Below are positions 26,963 to 35,944 of a stretch of 42,839 nucleotides of DNA, in pieces (the stretch's first letter is position 1; each line of letters begins with the position of its first letter). The stretch covers positions 12,574 through 55,412 of the forward strand of contig RKSL01000048.1 of the NCBI GenBank assembly GCA_008633435.1, in the 5' to 3' direction. The stretch is from Candidatus Desulfobulbus rimicarensis. GTDB lineage: Bacteria; Desulfobacterota; Desulfobulbia; Desulfobulbales; Desulfobulbaceae. Below the pieces are notes generated by a model. The model saw nothing but the letters and a program-made list of their open reading frames with translations, was not told the DNA's origin and did not search any database. The translations under genes were made by a program, and so were the position numbers.

Positions 26963-27865
26963 TCACCATCCCGCATCATCCCTGACGCGAAGAAATGAGG
27001 GGAACCGGGGAATCCCCGAAGGATACCAACCATAATGGGTAAATGTGATTACAGTGCCAATCGGCACCGGATTTTCCCGTTCATCATCTGTCAGCCCTGC
27101 GCCAATCCTGAAATGTATCCCACCGTTTTTACGTAAAGATACCTCGAGCGAACCAAGCCTTCCGGCGTTTCGCCCTTTTCCCTGATGGTAGCCGATGACA
27201 ACGGCTTCTGCGTCATGGCGGCTCTTTACCTTGAGGATTTCGCTGCTGCGGCCACTGCGATAGAATGCACCGGGTTTTCTGATGATCAGTCCCTCGCCGC
27301 CTGCCCTTTCAATTCTCTGTAATTCCTGCTCCAGTTGTGTATTGTCCTTCAAGGGGATTTGAGAAATGACAAAGGCGTACCTGGTGGGATGGTCAGTAAA
27401 CCAATCTGTTGCCAGCCTCAGTCGGTGGCTGAAACCGCCTGAAACCTCTGGCACATCAAAGACAGCAAACTGTAATTGCTGCCAGCCTGCCGGTTGATCC
27501 TGGTGTTTAATAATGGATACGGTTTGAGCAAAAGTTCCCCGCCCGCCCCAGAGTTCTCCTTCAAGGGCAAAAGGGGGGAAATGACGAATAAAAAATGGCG
27601 GTACCTGCAAAACACGACCGCTTCGTGTTAAAAGTTGTGATCCTGTCCAATAGCCGCGAACACCATCAAGCTTTTCACTCATCAACCAGCCACAAACGTC
27701 TTGTTCACCAGTATATCCCCGGGCAAGCATCAGCTCACGACCATGGAGCGGCTGAAGAGCAGCCAGCAACAAAGCAATCGTGTAAACGACTGTTTTACAA
27801 CGACAAAAGGCGTTTCTGCAAACGTGCAGAAACGCCTTTATGTCCAAAACCTCAGCAGTAAACAT
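26963..27865 (-). CDS. ATP-dependent DNA ligase, Lig E-like, with signal peptide
   Basis: About 300 residues. The nucleotidyltransferase motifs are visible: motif I SEKLDGVRGYW with catalytic K65, EGELW (motif III), EGLIIRKP (IV) and EILKVKSRHDAEAVVIGY (V), with the OB domain behind. Before motif I lies KTVVYTIALLLAALQPLHG, a signal peptide, as expected of the periplasmic Lig E group thought to help repair incoming DNA. The start is uncertain: ATG at 27865 lacks a clean Shine-Dalgarno, and TTG/CTG codons lie further in. The 5' end overlaps the pnp terminator (see terminator). Confidence 0.85.
   Translation of the reverse strand: MFTAEVLDIKAFLHVCRNAFCRCKTVVYTIALLLAALQPLHGRELMLARGYTGEQDVCGWLMSEKLDGVRGYWTGSQLLTRSGRVLQVPPFFIRHFPPFALEGELWGGRGTFAQTVSIIKHQDQPAGWQQLQFAVFDVPEVSGGFSHRLRLATDWFTDHPTRYAFVISQIPLKDNTQLEQELQRIERAGGEGLIIRKPGAFYRSGRSSEILKVKSRHDAEAVVIGYHQGKGRNAGRLGSLEVSLRKNGGIHFRIGAGLTDDERENPVPIGTVITFTHYGWYPSGIPRFPSFLRVRDDAGW
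27806..27839 (-). terminator. Rho-independent terminator of pnp
   Basis: A perfect 15-bp stem (AAAGGCGTTTCTGCA pairing with TGCAGAAACGCCTTT) around a 4-nt loop, on the minus strand, 62 nt after the pnp stop, followed by a short T run (TTTTGTCG). It falls inside the 5' part of the ligase reading frame, codons about 10-20. Confidence 0.8.
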
Positions 27866-27901
27866 CCCCGTACGGACGCTACTTACCTTGAGTATACATC
27901 T

Positions 27902-29989
27902 CTACTCTTCGCCTTCTTCCAACGCCGCCTTGCGGCTCAAACGAATTCGACCACGATTGTCAACTTCAATAACCTTAACCTTGACATTATCGCCTTCTTT
28001 CAAGATATCTGTCACCTTATTGACCCGCCGGTTGGCAAGTTCAGAGATATGCACCATACCATCAGTTCCCGGAAGGATCTGCACAAAAGCGCCAAAGTCT
28101 TTGATAGTGCGTACCAGCCCATTATAGATTTTGCCTACCTCGGGCATGGCGGTAATTTCTTCTATCCGGGCCAGAAGACCGGCAGCAGATTCATTATCCT
28201 TGGAAAAGATCTTCACAGTGCCGTCATCTTCAACGTCAATCTTGGAATCAAACTCTGCAGTCATCTCACGAATTATTTTACCGCCGGGGCCAATGATATC
28301 ACGAATCTTATCGGGATGAATTTTAATGGTTACATACTTGGGCGCATGCTCAGAAACATCATCACGTGCTGTGACCAAAGCCTCTTCCATTTTGCCAAGA
28401 ATATGCAATCTGCCATCTTTGGCCTGGGCAAGTGCTGTGCCCATGACGTCCCTGTCAACACCATCAATTTTGATATCCATCTGCAGGGCAGAAATACCTT
28501 TGCTGGTGCCGACAACTTTAAAATCCATGTCCCCCAGATGATCTTCATCACCAAGAATATCGGTGAGCACAACAACCTTATCGCCTTCCTTAATCAACCC
28601 CATGGCAACACCGGAAACAGGTGCCTTTATGGGCACCCCCGCATCCATGAGAGCCAGACTCGTCCCACAGACAGTGGCCATGGAAGAGGAGCCGTTCGAT
28701 TCCAGCACCTCAGAAACCACGCGTAAGGTATAGGGAAAATCCTCTGCAGACGGCAACACAGCCTCAAGACCACGACGGGCAAGTGTACCGTGCCCGATAT
28801 CACGACGGCTGGGGCCGCGCATAAAACGAACTTCACCAACACAAAAGGGTGGGAAATTATAATGAAGCATGAAACGACGATACACATCACCACTCAAGCC
28901 TTCAAGATGTTGTTCATCACGCTCTGAACCTAAGGTGCCAATGACCATCGCCTGGGTTTCACCCCGGGTAAACAGTGCAGAACCATGGGCTCTTGGCAAC
29001 ACGCCGACTTCACAGGAAATGGGTCGAACCTGATCAAAACTCCGACCATCAAGGCGCTTACCTTCATTGACAATACGGCCGCGCATTACTGCTTTTTTAT
29101 AGGCTGAGAGCAGGTCAAAAACCTCTGCATCGCTCTCATAATCATCTTCGTCAAGTTCTGCAATTACCTCTTCTTTGAGCAGGTCGTACCGATCTCCACG
29201 CTCAATTTTATCAGCCGTGTTGGCAACTTCGTCCATGCCGGCTGCTGCAAGCTTTTCAATTTTGGCCTTTAAATCCTCATTAATTTCAGGGGCTACAACT
29301 TCACGCTTGGGCTTGCCGATCTCTTCGCGTAAGCTGTTTTGCATGGCAATCAATGGCTGGATGCCTTCATGGCCAAAAAAGATTGCCTCAAGCACTTCCT
29401 CTTCACTCAGCTCTCCGGTACGCCCTTCCACCATAACAACAGCCGAATCCGTCCCGGCCACAACGAGGTTCATGGCAGATTTCTCGAGCTGGCTGTGGGT
29501 TGGGTTGAGCACATACTCGCCATCAATATAGGCAACACGGGCAGCAGCTATGGGGCCGTTCCAGGGAATATCTGAAATAGCAAGTGCTGTCGAGGCTCCA
29601 TTCATCGCCAGAATATCAGGATCAATTTCCTGGTCTGCAGAAAAAACAGTAATAATTACCTGGGTTTCAGACATGTATCCTTTGGGAAACAAAGGCCGCA
29701 AAGGCCTGTCGATCAACCTGCAGGTAAGCACCTCTTTTTCAGAGGGGCGGCCAATTTCACGACGAAAATAGCTCCCCGGAATACGCCCTGCAGCGTACAT
29801 TTTTTCCTGATATTCTATGGTCAGGGGTAAAAACCCCATATTTTTCGATTTTTTCTCTGCCACAGCTGTAACAAGTACCATGGTGTCTCCACAGGAAACC
29901 ACCACAGACCCGCTGGTCTGTTTTGCCAGTTTGCCGGTTTCAAAGGTCATGGTCTGACCGCCGATCTCAGCTTCTATCTTTGTATACAT
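27902..29989 (-). CDS. pnp: Polyribonucleotide nucleotidyltransferase (PNPase)
   Basis: A 695-residue exoribonuclease with two RNase PH cores, each with the family conserved strings (RRDIGHGTLARRGLEAVLP in the second core), a KH domain (IKIHPDKIRDIIGPGGKIIREM) and an S1 domain (VGKIYNGLVRTIKDFGAFVQILPGTDGMVHISELAN). It degrades RNA 3'-5' and is a degradosome partner in many bacteria. The ATG has AAAGGAG 6 nt upstream. It follows rpsO by about 270 nt, a classical arrangement; the leader holds hairpins that could be processed. Confidence 0.98.
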   Translation of the reverse strand: MYTKIEAEIGGQTMTFETGKLAKQTSGSVVVSCGDTMVLVTAVAEKKSKNMGFLPLTIEYQEKMYAAGRIPGSYFRREIGRPSEKEVLTCRLIDRPLRPLFPKGYMSETQVIITVFSADQEIDPDILAMNGASTALAISDIPWNGPIAAARVAYIDGEYVLNPTHSQLEKSAMNLVVAGTDSAVVMVEGRTGELSEEEVLEAIFFGHEGIQPLIAMQNSLREEIGKPKREVVAPEINEDLKAKIEKLAAAGMDEVANTADKIERGDRYDLLKEEVIAELDEDDYESDAEVFDLLSAYKKAVMRGRIVNEGKRLDGRSFDQVRPISCEVGVLPRAHGSALFTRGETQAMVIGTLGSERDEQHLEGLSGDVYRRFMLHYNFPPFCVGEVRFMRGPSRRDIGHGTLARRGLEAVLPSAEDFPYTLRVVSEVLESNGSSSMATVCGTSLALMDAGVPIKAPVSGVAMGLIKEGDKVVVLTDILGDEDHLGDMDFKVVGTSKGISALQMDIKIDGVDRDVMGTALAQAKDGRLHILGKMEEALVTARDDVSEHAPKYVTIKIHPDKIRDIIGPGGKIIREMTAEFDSKIDVEDDGTVKIFSKDNESAAGLLARIEEITAMPEVGKIYNGLVRTIKDFGAFVQILPGTDGMVHISELANRRVNKVTDILKEGDNVKVKVIEVDNRGRIRLSRKAALEEGEE

Positions 29990-30262
29990 GCAAACTCCTT
30001 TGCGTTCAGTTGCTCCACTTTTTAAAGAGCATCATTTCGTATCACCCTGCCAATCAGGGCTTTTTCTGTTATGTCCTTTCCGCCTTGCTGACCTTCAACT
30101 AAACGCCGCCTAAATATACACCAGCTGCCCGGATGGATTATTCTGTAATCCCTTTGGGCACAGTCATCTGCGCAAAACCAGACTTTGTGTTTCGAACCTT
30201 GTCGAAAAGTACAATCCGGCAACCTGCGCCTTGCAGATTGCCGGGAAAACAGTCAATTCCGG
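29990..30262 (-). promoter_or_regulatory. rpsO-pnp intergenic leader with hairpins
   Basis: 273 bases on the minus strand between rpsO and pnp. Near the rpsO end, CCGGCAA-T-CTGC (30244-30233) pairs with GCAG-G-TTGCCGG (30227-30216), a candidate rpsO terminator followed by ATTGTACTTTT. Nearer pnp, GCCCTG-ATTGG-CAGGGT forms a second hairpin, then a GCTC/GAGC stem. In E. coli this region is cleaved by RNase III to autoregulate pnp; the equivalent here is inference. Confidence 0.45.
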
Positions 30263-30532
30263 TTACTTCCGTAAACCAAGTTCCTGGATAAGAGACCGAT
30301 ACCTGTTGATATCTTTATTTTGCAGATATTTCAACAGACTCCGCCGTTGGCCAACCAGTTTCAACAGGCCACGCCGGGAATGGTGATCCTTGGAATGGTC
30401 TTTGAAATGATCCGTCAGATAGCTGATTCGATTAGAGAGCAGAGCTATCTGTACCTCTGGTGAACCGGTATCGCCTTCATGGGTTGCAAATTTTGCAATG
30501 ATCTCTTTCTTTCCTTCTGTAGTTTGTGCCAT
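30263..30532 (-). CDS. rpsO: 30S ribosomal protein S15
   Basis: 89 residues, the full normal length: [89 protein letters not shown]. It binds 16S rRNA early in 30S assembly. GGAGG lies 6 nt before the ATG. It is preceded by a 250-nt leader and followed by the pnp intergenic region. Confidence 0.98.
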   Translation of the reverse strand: MAQTTEGKKEIIAKFATHEGDTGSPEVQIALLSNRISYLTDHFKDHSKDHHSRRGLLKLVGQRRSLLKYLQNKDINRYRSLIQELGLRK

Positions 30533-30786
30533 TACGCACCTCCAAATATTGTGGTCCTTCTGCTACCGGTAAAGCCTTTGAGCCCTCAGCCTCGCCGGAG
30601 TCTGGATACAAGTTATTCCATGTTCCGCACCAGAGGGATGATCCGGGGAACAACTATAACAGCAGCCTGCCACCTTAAAAGGACAGGCTCCTGCTAATTT
30701 CAATAGACATAATAAAGGGTGCCTTGAAAAATTAGAATTTTTCAAGGTGACCTAAAGTTGTCAGACAGCAAGCTGACTCGATCACG
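30533..30786 (-). promoter_or_regulatory. Structured leader of rpsO
   Basis: 254 bases between truB and rpsO. On the minus strand CCTTGAAAAAT (30747-30737) pairs with ATTTTTCAAGG (30732-30722), 11 bp with a 4-nt loop; it could terminate truB. Further on AGCCTG...CAGGCT flanks a second hairpin near 30662-30692. S15 autoregulatory leaders are known in several phyla; whether this one binds S15 is untested. Confidence 0.4.
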
Positions 30787-31542
30787 CTAACACTTCTCAA
30801 GCACCTGCTCAACCGGAATCATCCCGGAAAGAAGGGTTTGCAACGGGTCATTGTCACCAAACAGCAGCTCACCATCAATCGCTTCATCCACTGTAAAACA
30901 GCCACTTCTGGTCCGACGTAAGCCGACCAGATGAGCACCGCAGCCAAAGCGTTTGCCAATATCTGCTGCCAGCACACGGATATAGGTTCCCCGGCTGCAA
31001 CAGATGCTCAGGCTGAGTTGTCCATGTTTGGCATCAAAACCATCAACCCGAAGGCTGTAAATTTCAATGGGTTTTGCTTCCTTGGTAATCACAATCCCCT
31101 TACGGGCATAATGATACAAGGGTTTACCCTTATATTTGGCCGCTGAGTATGCGGGTGGAGCCTGCATCTGCGCACCTACAAATTCAGAGGTAACAGCTGC
31201 AATTTCTTCTGCCCGCAATGCCGGCACCGGATGTTCTGCTATGATCTCACCCTCGGGATCAAGAGTTGTGGTCTCAACCCCAAGCTGTAAAACGGCCTGA
31301 TAGGTCTTTTTCCCGGTCATCAGCTGGTCAATGTGCCGGGTCGCAGGCCGTCCAGCACAGACAACAAGCACCCCGGTGGCAAAAGGATCGAGCGTACCGG
31401 CATGGCCGACTTTTTTAATCCCCAGCAGCCAGCGGATTTTTTTAACAACAGCAAATGAACTTAAACCAACCGGCTTATCAACAATAAATACTCCAGCGGC
31501 AAGTTCCTGCCCATCAATTACGACCGGTGTTCTTTTGGCCAT
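30787..31542 (-). CDS. truB: tRNA pseudouridine(55) synthase
   Basis: 251 residues making pseudouridine 55 in the T loop of tRNAs. The catalytic Asp is D52 in GHAGTLDPFATGVLV. Other conserved blocks are GVFIVDKPVGLSSF, QAPPAYSAAKYKGKPLYHYARKG and SCCSRGTYIRVLAADIGKRFGCGAHLVGLRRTRSG. The length is short but normal for the core enzyme. It lies 3 nt downstream of nrnA in the infB operon order. Confidence 0.97.
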   Translation of the reverse strand: MAKRTPVVIDGQELAAGVFIVDKPVGLSSFAVVKKIRWLLGIKKVGHAGTLDPFATGVLVVCAGRPATRHIDQLMTGKKTYQAVLQLGVETTTLDPEGEIIAEHPVPALRAEEIAAVTSEFVGAQMQAPPAYSAAKYKGKPLYHYARKGIVITKEAKPIEIYSLRVDGFDAKHGQLSLSICCSRGTYIRVLAADIGKRFGCGAHLVGLRRTRSGCFTVDEAIDGELLFGDNDPLQTLLSGMIPVEQVLEKC

Positions 31543-31545
31543 CAG

Positions 31546-32535
31546 TTACGCAGCAAGCTCTTTTTCGAGCAAAGGGATAAACTTATCAAGCACTTGAGCC
31601 ATGGGCAAACCAGTGATCCTGCACCCTGCCGCGTTGTGGTGGCCACCACCGCCAAACTTTGCCGCAATCCTGGCCACATCACAATCCCCTTTTGCCCGCA
31701 AACTGACAGAGATTTTTGGCCCCTCGCTGTCGGTCTCCTTTAAAAAAAGCGCGACCTTCACCGTTTTCACCGACCGGGGCAGATTAATCAATCCCTCGCA
31801 GTCTTCAAGAGTTGTTCCGGTGGAGTGCAGCATCTGCTGGGAAACCTGAATCACACCAACCCGGCCATTGCAATACGATTGTAACGTCGCAAGTACTTCA
31901 CGAGTCAACTCCAGGCGAGGAAAACTTGAACTGTCATGTAAGCCTTGAGAGATAACTGCTGGCTGAACTCCACACTCAACAAGTGCAGCGGCAACCAAAA
32001 AAGTATGGCTCGTTGTCGAATCATACTGAAATGAGCCGGTATCTGTTATTATTGCGGTGTACAGACATTCTGCAGCCTGGCTGGATATTTCAGCATCAAG
32101 GGCGACCGCCAGATCATACACCATTTCACCTGTTGATGAGCGATGGGGTTCAATCCAGTCAATATCGCCAAAACCATTATTGCCCGTATGATGATCTATA
32201 ACCAGCAGCGGAACAATATTTTTCAATGCAGGCCCACTCTTACCCAGGCGCGAAAAATCTCCACAGTCAAGGGCAAGACAGAGAATATCATTGCCACATT
32301 GCTCAGCAAATTCGAGCACCCCATCGAGATCTGTTGTCACCAAATCCCTGTGTGGAAGAAAATCATACAGCTCAGGTGCAGGCTCTTCGAGATAGCGCAC
32401 CACCTGTTTGCCCATCCCCTCTAATACTGCTGCAAGCCCCAGTAATGAACCCAACGCATCTCCGTCAGGGCGTATATGAGTGGCCAGGACAATATGTTGC
32501 TTTGCGATGATGGCTTGCCGGATCTGCTCAATCAA
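31546..32535 (-). CDS. nrnA: DHH-family phosphoesterase (NrnA: oligoribonuclease/pAp phosphatase)
   Basis: A 329-residue DHH/DHHA1 protein. The DHH motif region includes THIRPDGDALGSLLG and VIDHHTGNNGFGDIDWIEP, and the DHHA1 domain ends in AKFGGGGHHNAAGCRI, a nucleotide-binding signature. NrnA removes nanoRNAs and the 3'-phosphate of pAp. Position between rbfA and truB is the standard operon. It overlaps rbfA by 8 nt. Confidence 0.93.
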   Translation of the reverse strand: MIEQIRQAIIAKQHIVLATHIRPDGDALGSLLGLAAVLEGMGKQVVRYLEEPAPELYDFLPHRDLVTTDLDGVLEFAEQCGNDILCLALDCGDFSRLGKSGPALKNIVPLLVIDHHTGNNGFGDIDWIEPHRSSTGEMVYDLAVALDAEISSQAAECLYTAIITDTGSFQYDSTTSHTFLVAAALVECGVQPAVISQGLHDSSSFPRLELTREVLATLQSYCNGRVGVIQVSQQMLHSTGTTLEDCEGLINLPRSVKTVKVALFLKETDSEGPKISVSLRAKGDCDVARIAAKFGGGGHHNAAGCRITGLPMAQVLDKFIPLLEKELAA

Positions 32536-32929
32536 GGGAGTCGTCCACCTTTTTTTCCCGGTTTATTTCAGCAAAAATCATGTCCAGCTTCTCAATCTCT
32601 TCGTGCTGTTTGTCATAAAAAAAGACAAGATCAGGTGTGTAACGCAGGTTCATAGCCCGGGCAATACTTGATCGGAAAAAACCGCGTGCCCGCTCCATCC
32701 CCTTTAATGCACGGGAAGAACTCACCCCTTTGGGAACAATAAAATAGATTTTGGCCTGCTTTAAATCAGGAGACATCTGCACATTGGAGATGGTCACCTC
32801 GGCAAGACGTGAATCACGCACCTTCTGGAGCAGAAGCAACGATAATTCATGTTGGATCGCCTCGGCAACCCGATCAGGCCGATTACTCTTGGGACGCCCC
32901 AATCCAGGCAGGGTAAAATCAAAATCCAT
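32528..32929 (-). CDS. rbfA: Ribosome-binding factor A
   Basis: 133 residues that assist 16S rRNA 5' end maturation. RPDRVAEAIQHELSLLLLQKVRDSRLAEVTISNVQMSPDLKQAKIYFIV is the KH-like core, and VFFYDKQHEEIEKLDMIFAEI is the C-terminal helix. AGGGA lies 7 nt before the ATG. It overlaps the nrnA start and sits 11 nt after infB, so translation is coupled within the operon. Confidence 0.96.
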   Translation of the reverse strand: MDFDFTLPGLGRPKSNRPDRVAEAIQHELSLLLLQKVRDSRLAEVTISNVQMSPDLKQAKIYFIVPKGVSSSRALKGMERARGFFRSSIARAMNLRYTPDLVFFYDKQHEEIEKLDMIFAEINREKKVDDSLD

Positions 32930-32940
32930 GCGTTTTCCCT

Positions 32941-35694
32941 TTACAGCGTGGCTGCAACCTCATCCATGACATAAGCTTCCAGCGTATCACCAACTTTTAT
33001 ATCATTGAAGTTGGAAACGCCAATACCACACTCAAAACCGCTGGCCACCTCTTTGACATCATCTTTAAACCGTCTGAGTGATTCAATTTCGCCGGTATAA
33101 ATAACCACAGACTCCCGCAGAACGCGAACCTTGGCATTTCGTTCCATCTTGCCGTCAATAACAAAGCAACCGGCAATGGTGCCAATTTTGGGAACAGAAA
33201 AGGTATCGCGAACCTCGGCAGTGCCAATAACACGCTCTTCAAATTCAGGGTCCAGCATGCCGACCATGGCCTTTTCTATATCTTCCAGAGCATGGTATAT
33301 GACATCATACGAACGAATATCTACTGTTTCCTGCTCGGCAAGCCCTTTCACCTTAACCGAAGGCCGGACATTAAAACCAATGATGATAGCTTCTGATGCC
33401 GCAGCCAGATGCACATCATTTTCGGTAATGGCACCGGTTCCCTCGTGCAATACCCGAACCCGAATAACTTCGGTGGACAACTTTTCAGCGGCCTGACCAA
33501 AAGCCTGTAGAGTACCCTGCACATCTGCCCGCAGAATAACCCGTAACTCCTTGACCTCCTGCTCAGCCATCTTTTCAAAGAGGTTATCGAGCGACACCTT
33601 GGAAGCAGACGCCAGTTCAGACTCCCGAGCCTTAAGCTGGCGTGAGCCGGAAACAGATTTTGCCATTTTTTCATCTGTGACCACAACAAATTCATCACCC
33701 GCATGTGGTACGCCAGTCAGCCCCTGCACCTCAACGGGCATTGCCGGACCAGCCATATCAACCTGATGACCACGATCATCGGTTAACGATCGCACCTTGC
33801 CGCTGAACATACCAGCAACAAAATAATCACCTGTTTTCAGGGTTCCTTCCTGCACAAGCACAGTGGCCACAGGGCCACGTCCCTTATGGAGCTGGGCCTC
33901 GATTATTGTACCACGAGCCTTTCTGGCTGGATCGGCGGTCAGCTCAAGGATTTCAGTGAGAAGTTGGATATGCTCCAACAGTTCCTCGATACCAACTCCC
34001 CTCTTGGCCGAGGTTTCACAAAAAATAGTATCGCCACCCCATTCCTCGGGAATGAGCCCAAAATCACCAAGCTCTCGTTTAACCCGCTCAGGATCAGCAT
34101 TATCTTTGTCAATTTTGTTAACCGCAACAAGAATTGGCACATCTGCAGCCTGTGAATGGGCAATTGCCTCCCTGGTCTGATCCATAACTCCATCATCAGC
34201 AGCAACAACAAGCACAACAATATCTGTGACTTTGGCACCACGGGAACGCATCTCAGTAAAGGCGGCATGGCCCGGGGTATCGACAAAGGTTATATCACCG
34301 GAAGGCGCCTTGACATGATATGCACCAATATGCTGGGTAATGCCACCAGCCTCGCCCTCGGCAACATCAGTTTTCCGGATAGCATCCAGGATAGAGGTTT
34401 TGCCATGATCTACATGCCCCATCACAGTGACGACAGGAGAACGGGGCTGTTCTTCACCGCCCTGTTCCTCTTCCTGTAACGCGGCAATACCGAGTTCTTC
34501 GGTCATGCCCTGCTCGACCTCATAGCCAAAATCTGTTGCCACAAGGGTGGCCGTATCAAGATCAAGCGATTGATTCACCGTGGCCATAACACCAAGCCCC
34601 ATGAGTTTAGCTATAATTTCATTGGCCTTAATACCCATCCTTTTGGCAAGGTCACCAACACTGATTGTCTCGAAAACCTTGATCCTTCTCTTGATTGCCT
34701 TGCTCTCGGTAACCGGAGTAGGAGCACTCTTGGTCTTGCGCCGATTATCCTTTTTGCGGCGTCCTTTGCGGGGGCGCATAAACTCTACATCGCGACCTCC
34801 GCGAAAATCCATGCGCTGACGCCCTTTACGGGCAGCTTTACCCGGTTTTTTCTGCCTGGCCGCACCTTCATTATTATTACCAACCGCAACAATCCTTTTT
34901 CCTTTTTTCTTGCCCTTATTGCCAGCAGCGTTACGTCCGGCATCCACCGGAGCCTGAGGCCCCCCCGGTGTTCCTGCACGGGGTCGGGGGCGGGAAGGAC
35001 GAGATGGTCGCCTGGGACGCGATGAACGAGGCGCTTCCACCTGTATTTCCACCCGGCCAACAATTTTGGCAAGCCCTTTGGCTCGTTTGGGTTTTTCTAC
35101 AACGGGCTTAACCGTTTTATTCGCAATAGATTTTTCGGTAGGTACCGGCTCAGAAATTGCTTCCTCGCTCTTCTGAGCTTCCTTATTTTCCAGCGCAGGC
35201 TGCTCTACAGAATCTTCAGAGGTTTCCGCTGGCGCAGCCTCAACCTCAGCAGTCTCAGCAGTCTCCCTACCAGCTTCCGACGCTTGGTCAGGGGCCTGTG
35301 TGTCTTCACCGCTCTCAGGGGATACGGCCTCAACAGCTGCTTCAGCTTCCGACAGTGATTGCTCTTCTGCCGCTGCTTCGACAGCCTCAGCCTGTTCAGC
35401 TTCAGCTTCTTCGGCCAAACGGGCGATTTCTTCTTTCTGTGCTTTGGAACGCCGCCTGACCACTGTTGTTTTCTTACGGACAACCGTGGTCTTTTTCTTA
35501 ACACCTATCGGCTTTTCTGTAACATCGGCGGTTGCCTTGCCCAACACCTTGCGACGTATATCAGCTGCCATATCGTCATCTACCGTAGAGCTATGACTTT
35601 TTATAGGATAGCCCATGGTTATCAGCTGAGCTGCCAGCTCTTTGCTTTTGAGACCGGCTTCTTTTGCCAGTTCATAAATGCGGACCCTGCTCAT
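32941..35694 (-). CDS. infB: Translation initiation factor IF-2
   Basis: 917 residues. The N-terminal helix ([25 protein letters not shown]) is followed by a long Ala/Glu/Lys/Arg/Gly-rich, disordered spacer to about residue 330, a second IF2-N domain (about 340-395), then the G domain from about 420 ([30 protein letters not shown]), domain 2, the connecting helix and the C-terminal fMet-tRNA domain. The start ATG at 35694 has GGGAG 6 nt upstream; a TTG just before it extends the frame. The basic/acidic spacer is larger than in E. coli but usual in Desulfobacterota. Confidence 0.97.
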   Translation of the reverse strand: MSRVRIYELAKEAGLKSKELAAQLITMGYPIKSHSSTVDDDMAADIRRKVLGKATADVTEKPIGVKKKTTVVRKKTTVVRRRSKAQKEEIARLAEEAEAEQAEAVEAAAEEQSLSEAEAAVEAVSPESGEDTQAPDQASEAGRETAETAEVEAAPAETSEDSVEQPALENKEAQKSEEAISEPVPTEKSIANKTVKPVVEKPKRAKGLAKIVGRVEIQVEAPRSSRPRRPSRPSRPRPRAGTPGGPQAPVDAGRNAAGNKGKKKGKRIVAVGNNNEGAARQKKPGKAARKGRQRMDFRGGRDVEFMRPRKGRRKKDNRRKTKSAPTPVTESKAIKRRIKVFETISVGDLAKRMGIKANEIIAKLMGLGVMATVNQSLDLDTATLVATDFGYEVEQGMTEELGIAALQEEEQGGEEQPRSPVVTVMGHVDHGKTSILDAIRKTDVAEGEAGGITQHIGAYHVKAPSGDITFVDTPGHAAFTEMRSRGAKVTDIVVLVVAADDGVMDQTREAIAHSQAADVPILVAVNKIDKDNADPERVKRELGDFGLIPEEWGGDTIFCETSAKRGVGIEELLEHIQLLTEILELTADPARKARGTIIEAQLHKGRGPVATVLVQEGTLKTGDYFVAGMFSGKVRSLTDDRGHQVDMAGPAMPVEVQGLTGVPHAGDEFVVVTDEKMAKSVSGSRQLKARESELASASKVSLDNLFEKMAEQEVKELRVILRADVQGTLQAFGQAAEKLSTEVIRVRVLHEGTGAITENDVHLAAASEAIIIGFNVRPSVKVKGLAEQETVDIRSYDVIYHALEDIEKAMVGMLDPEFEERVIGTAEVRDTFSVPKIGTIAGCFVIDGKMERNAKVRVLRESVVIYTGEIESLRRFKDDVKEVASGFECGIGVSNFNDIKVGDTLEAYVMDEVAATL

Positions 35695-35722
35695 CAATTA
35701 CTCCCGTCCTCGTCGTTACTTA

Positions 35723-35944
35723 TCAAAGCTGAAGGCGAAAGGCTCGCCTCAACATTTTTGTATTCTTTATAAATCGATCACGGCAGGTGGGGTTATTACA
35801 ACAATATGCTCCACGTCCTGCCATATTTCTGAGGGTATCTTCCTGCACAATCCCATCTACGATAACAAATCGTCTGAGATCCTGCTGTGAAGCTTTCCGA
35901 CCACATCCTTTACAGATGCGTATGGGGACATGCCCCCTCGTCAT
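35723..35944 (-). CDS. ylxR: YlxR family RNA-binding protein (DUF448)
   Basis: 73 residues with the YlxR signature RICKGCGRKASQQDLRRFVI... and GRGAYCCNNPTCRDRFIKN... Four or five Cys could bind zinc. YlxR binds RNA or acts as a transcription/translation modulator; its precise role is unsettled. ATG shares one base with the nusA stop (TAATG), and infB starts 28 nt downstream. Confidence 0.9.
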   Translation of the reverse strand: MTRGHVPIRICKGCGRKASQQDLRRFVIVDGIVQEDTLRNMAGRGAYCCNNPTCRDRFIKNTKMLRRAFRLQL

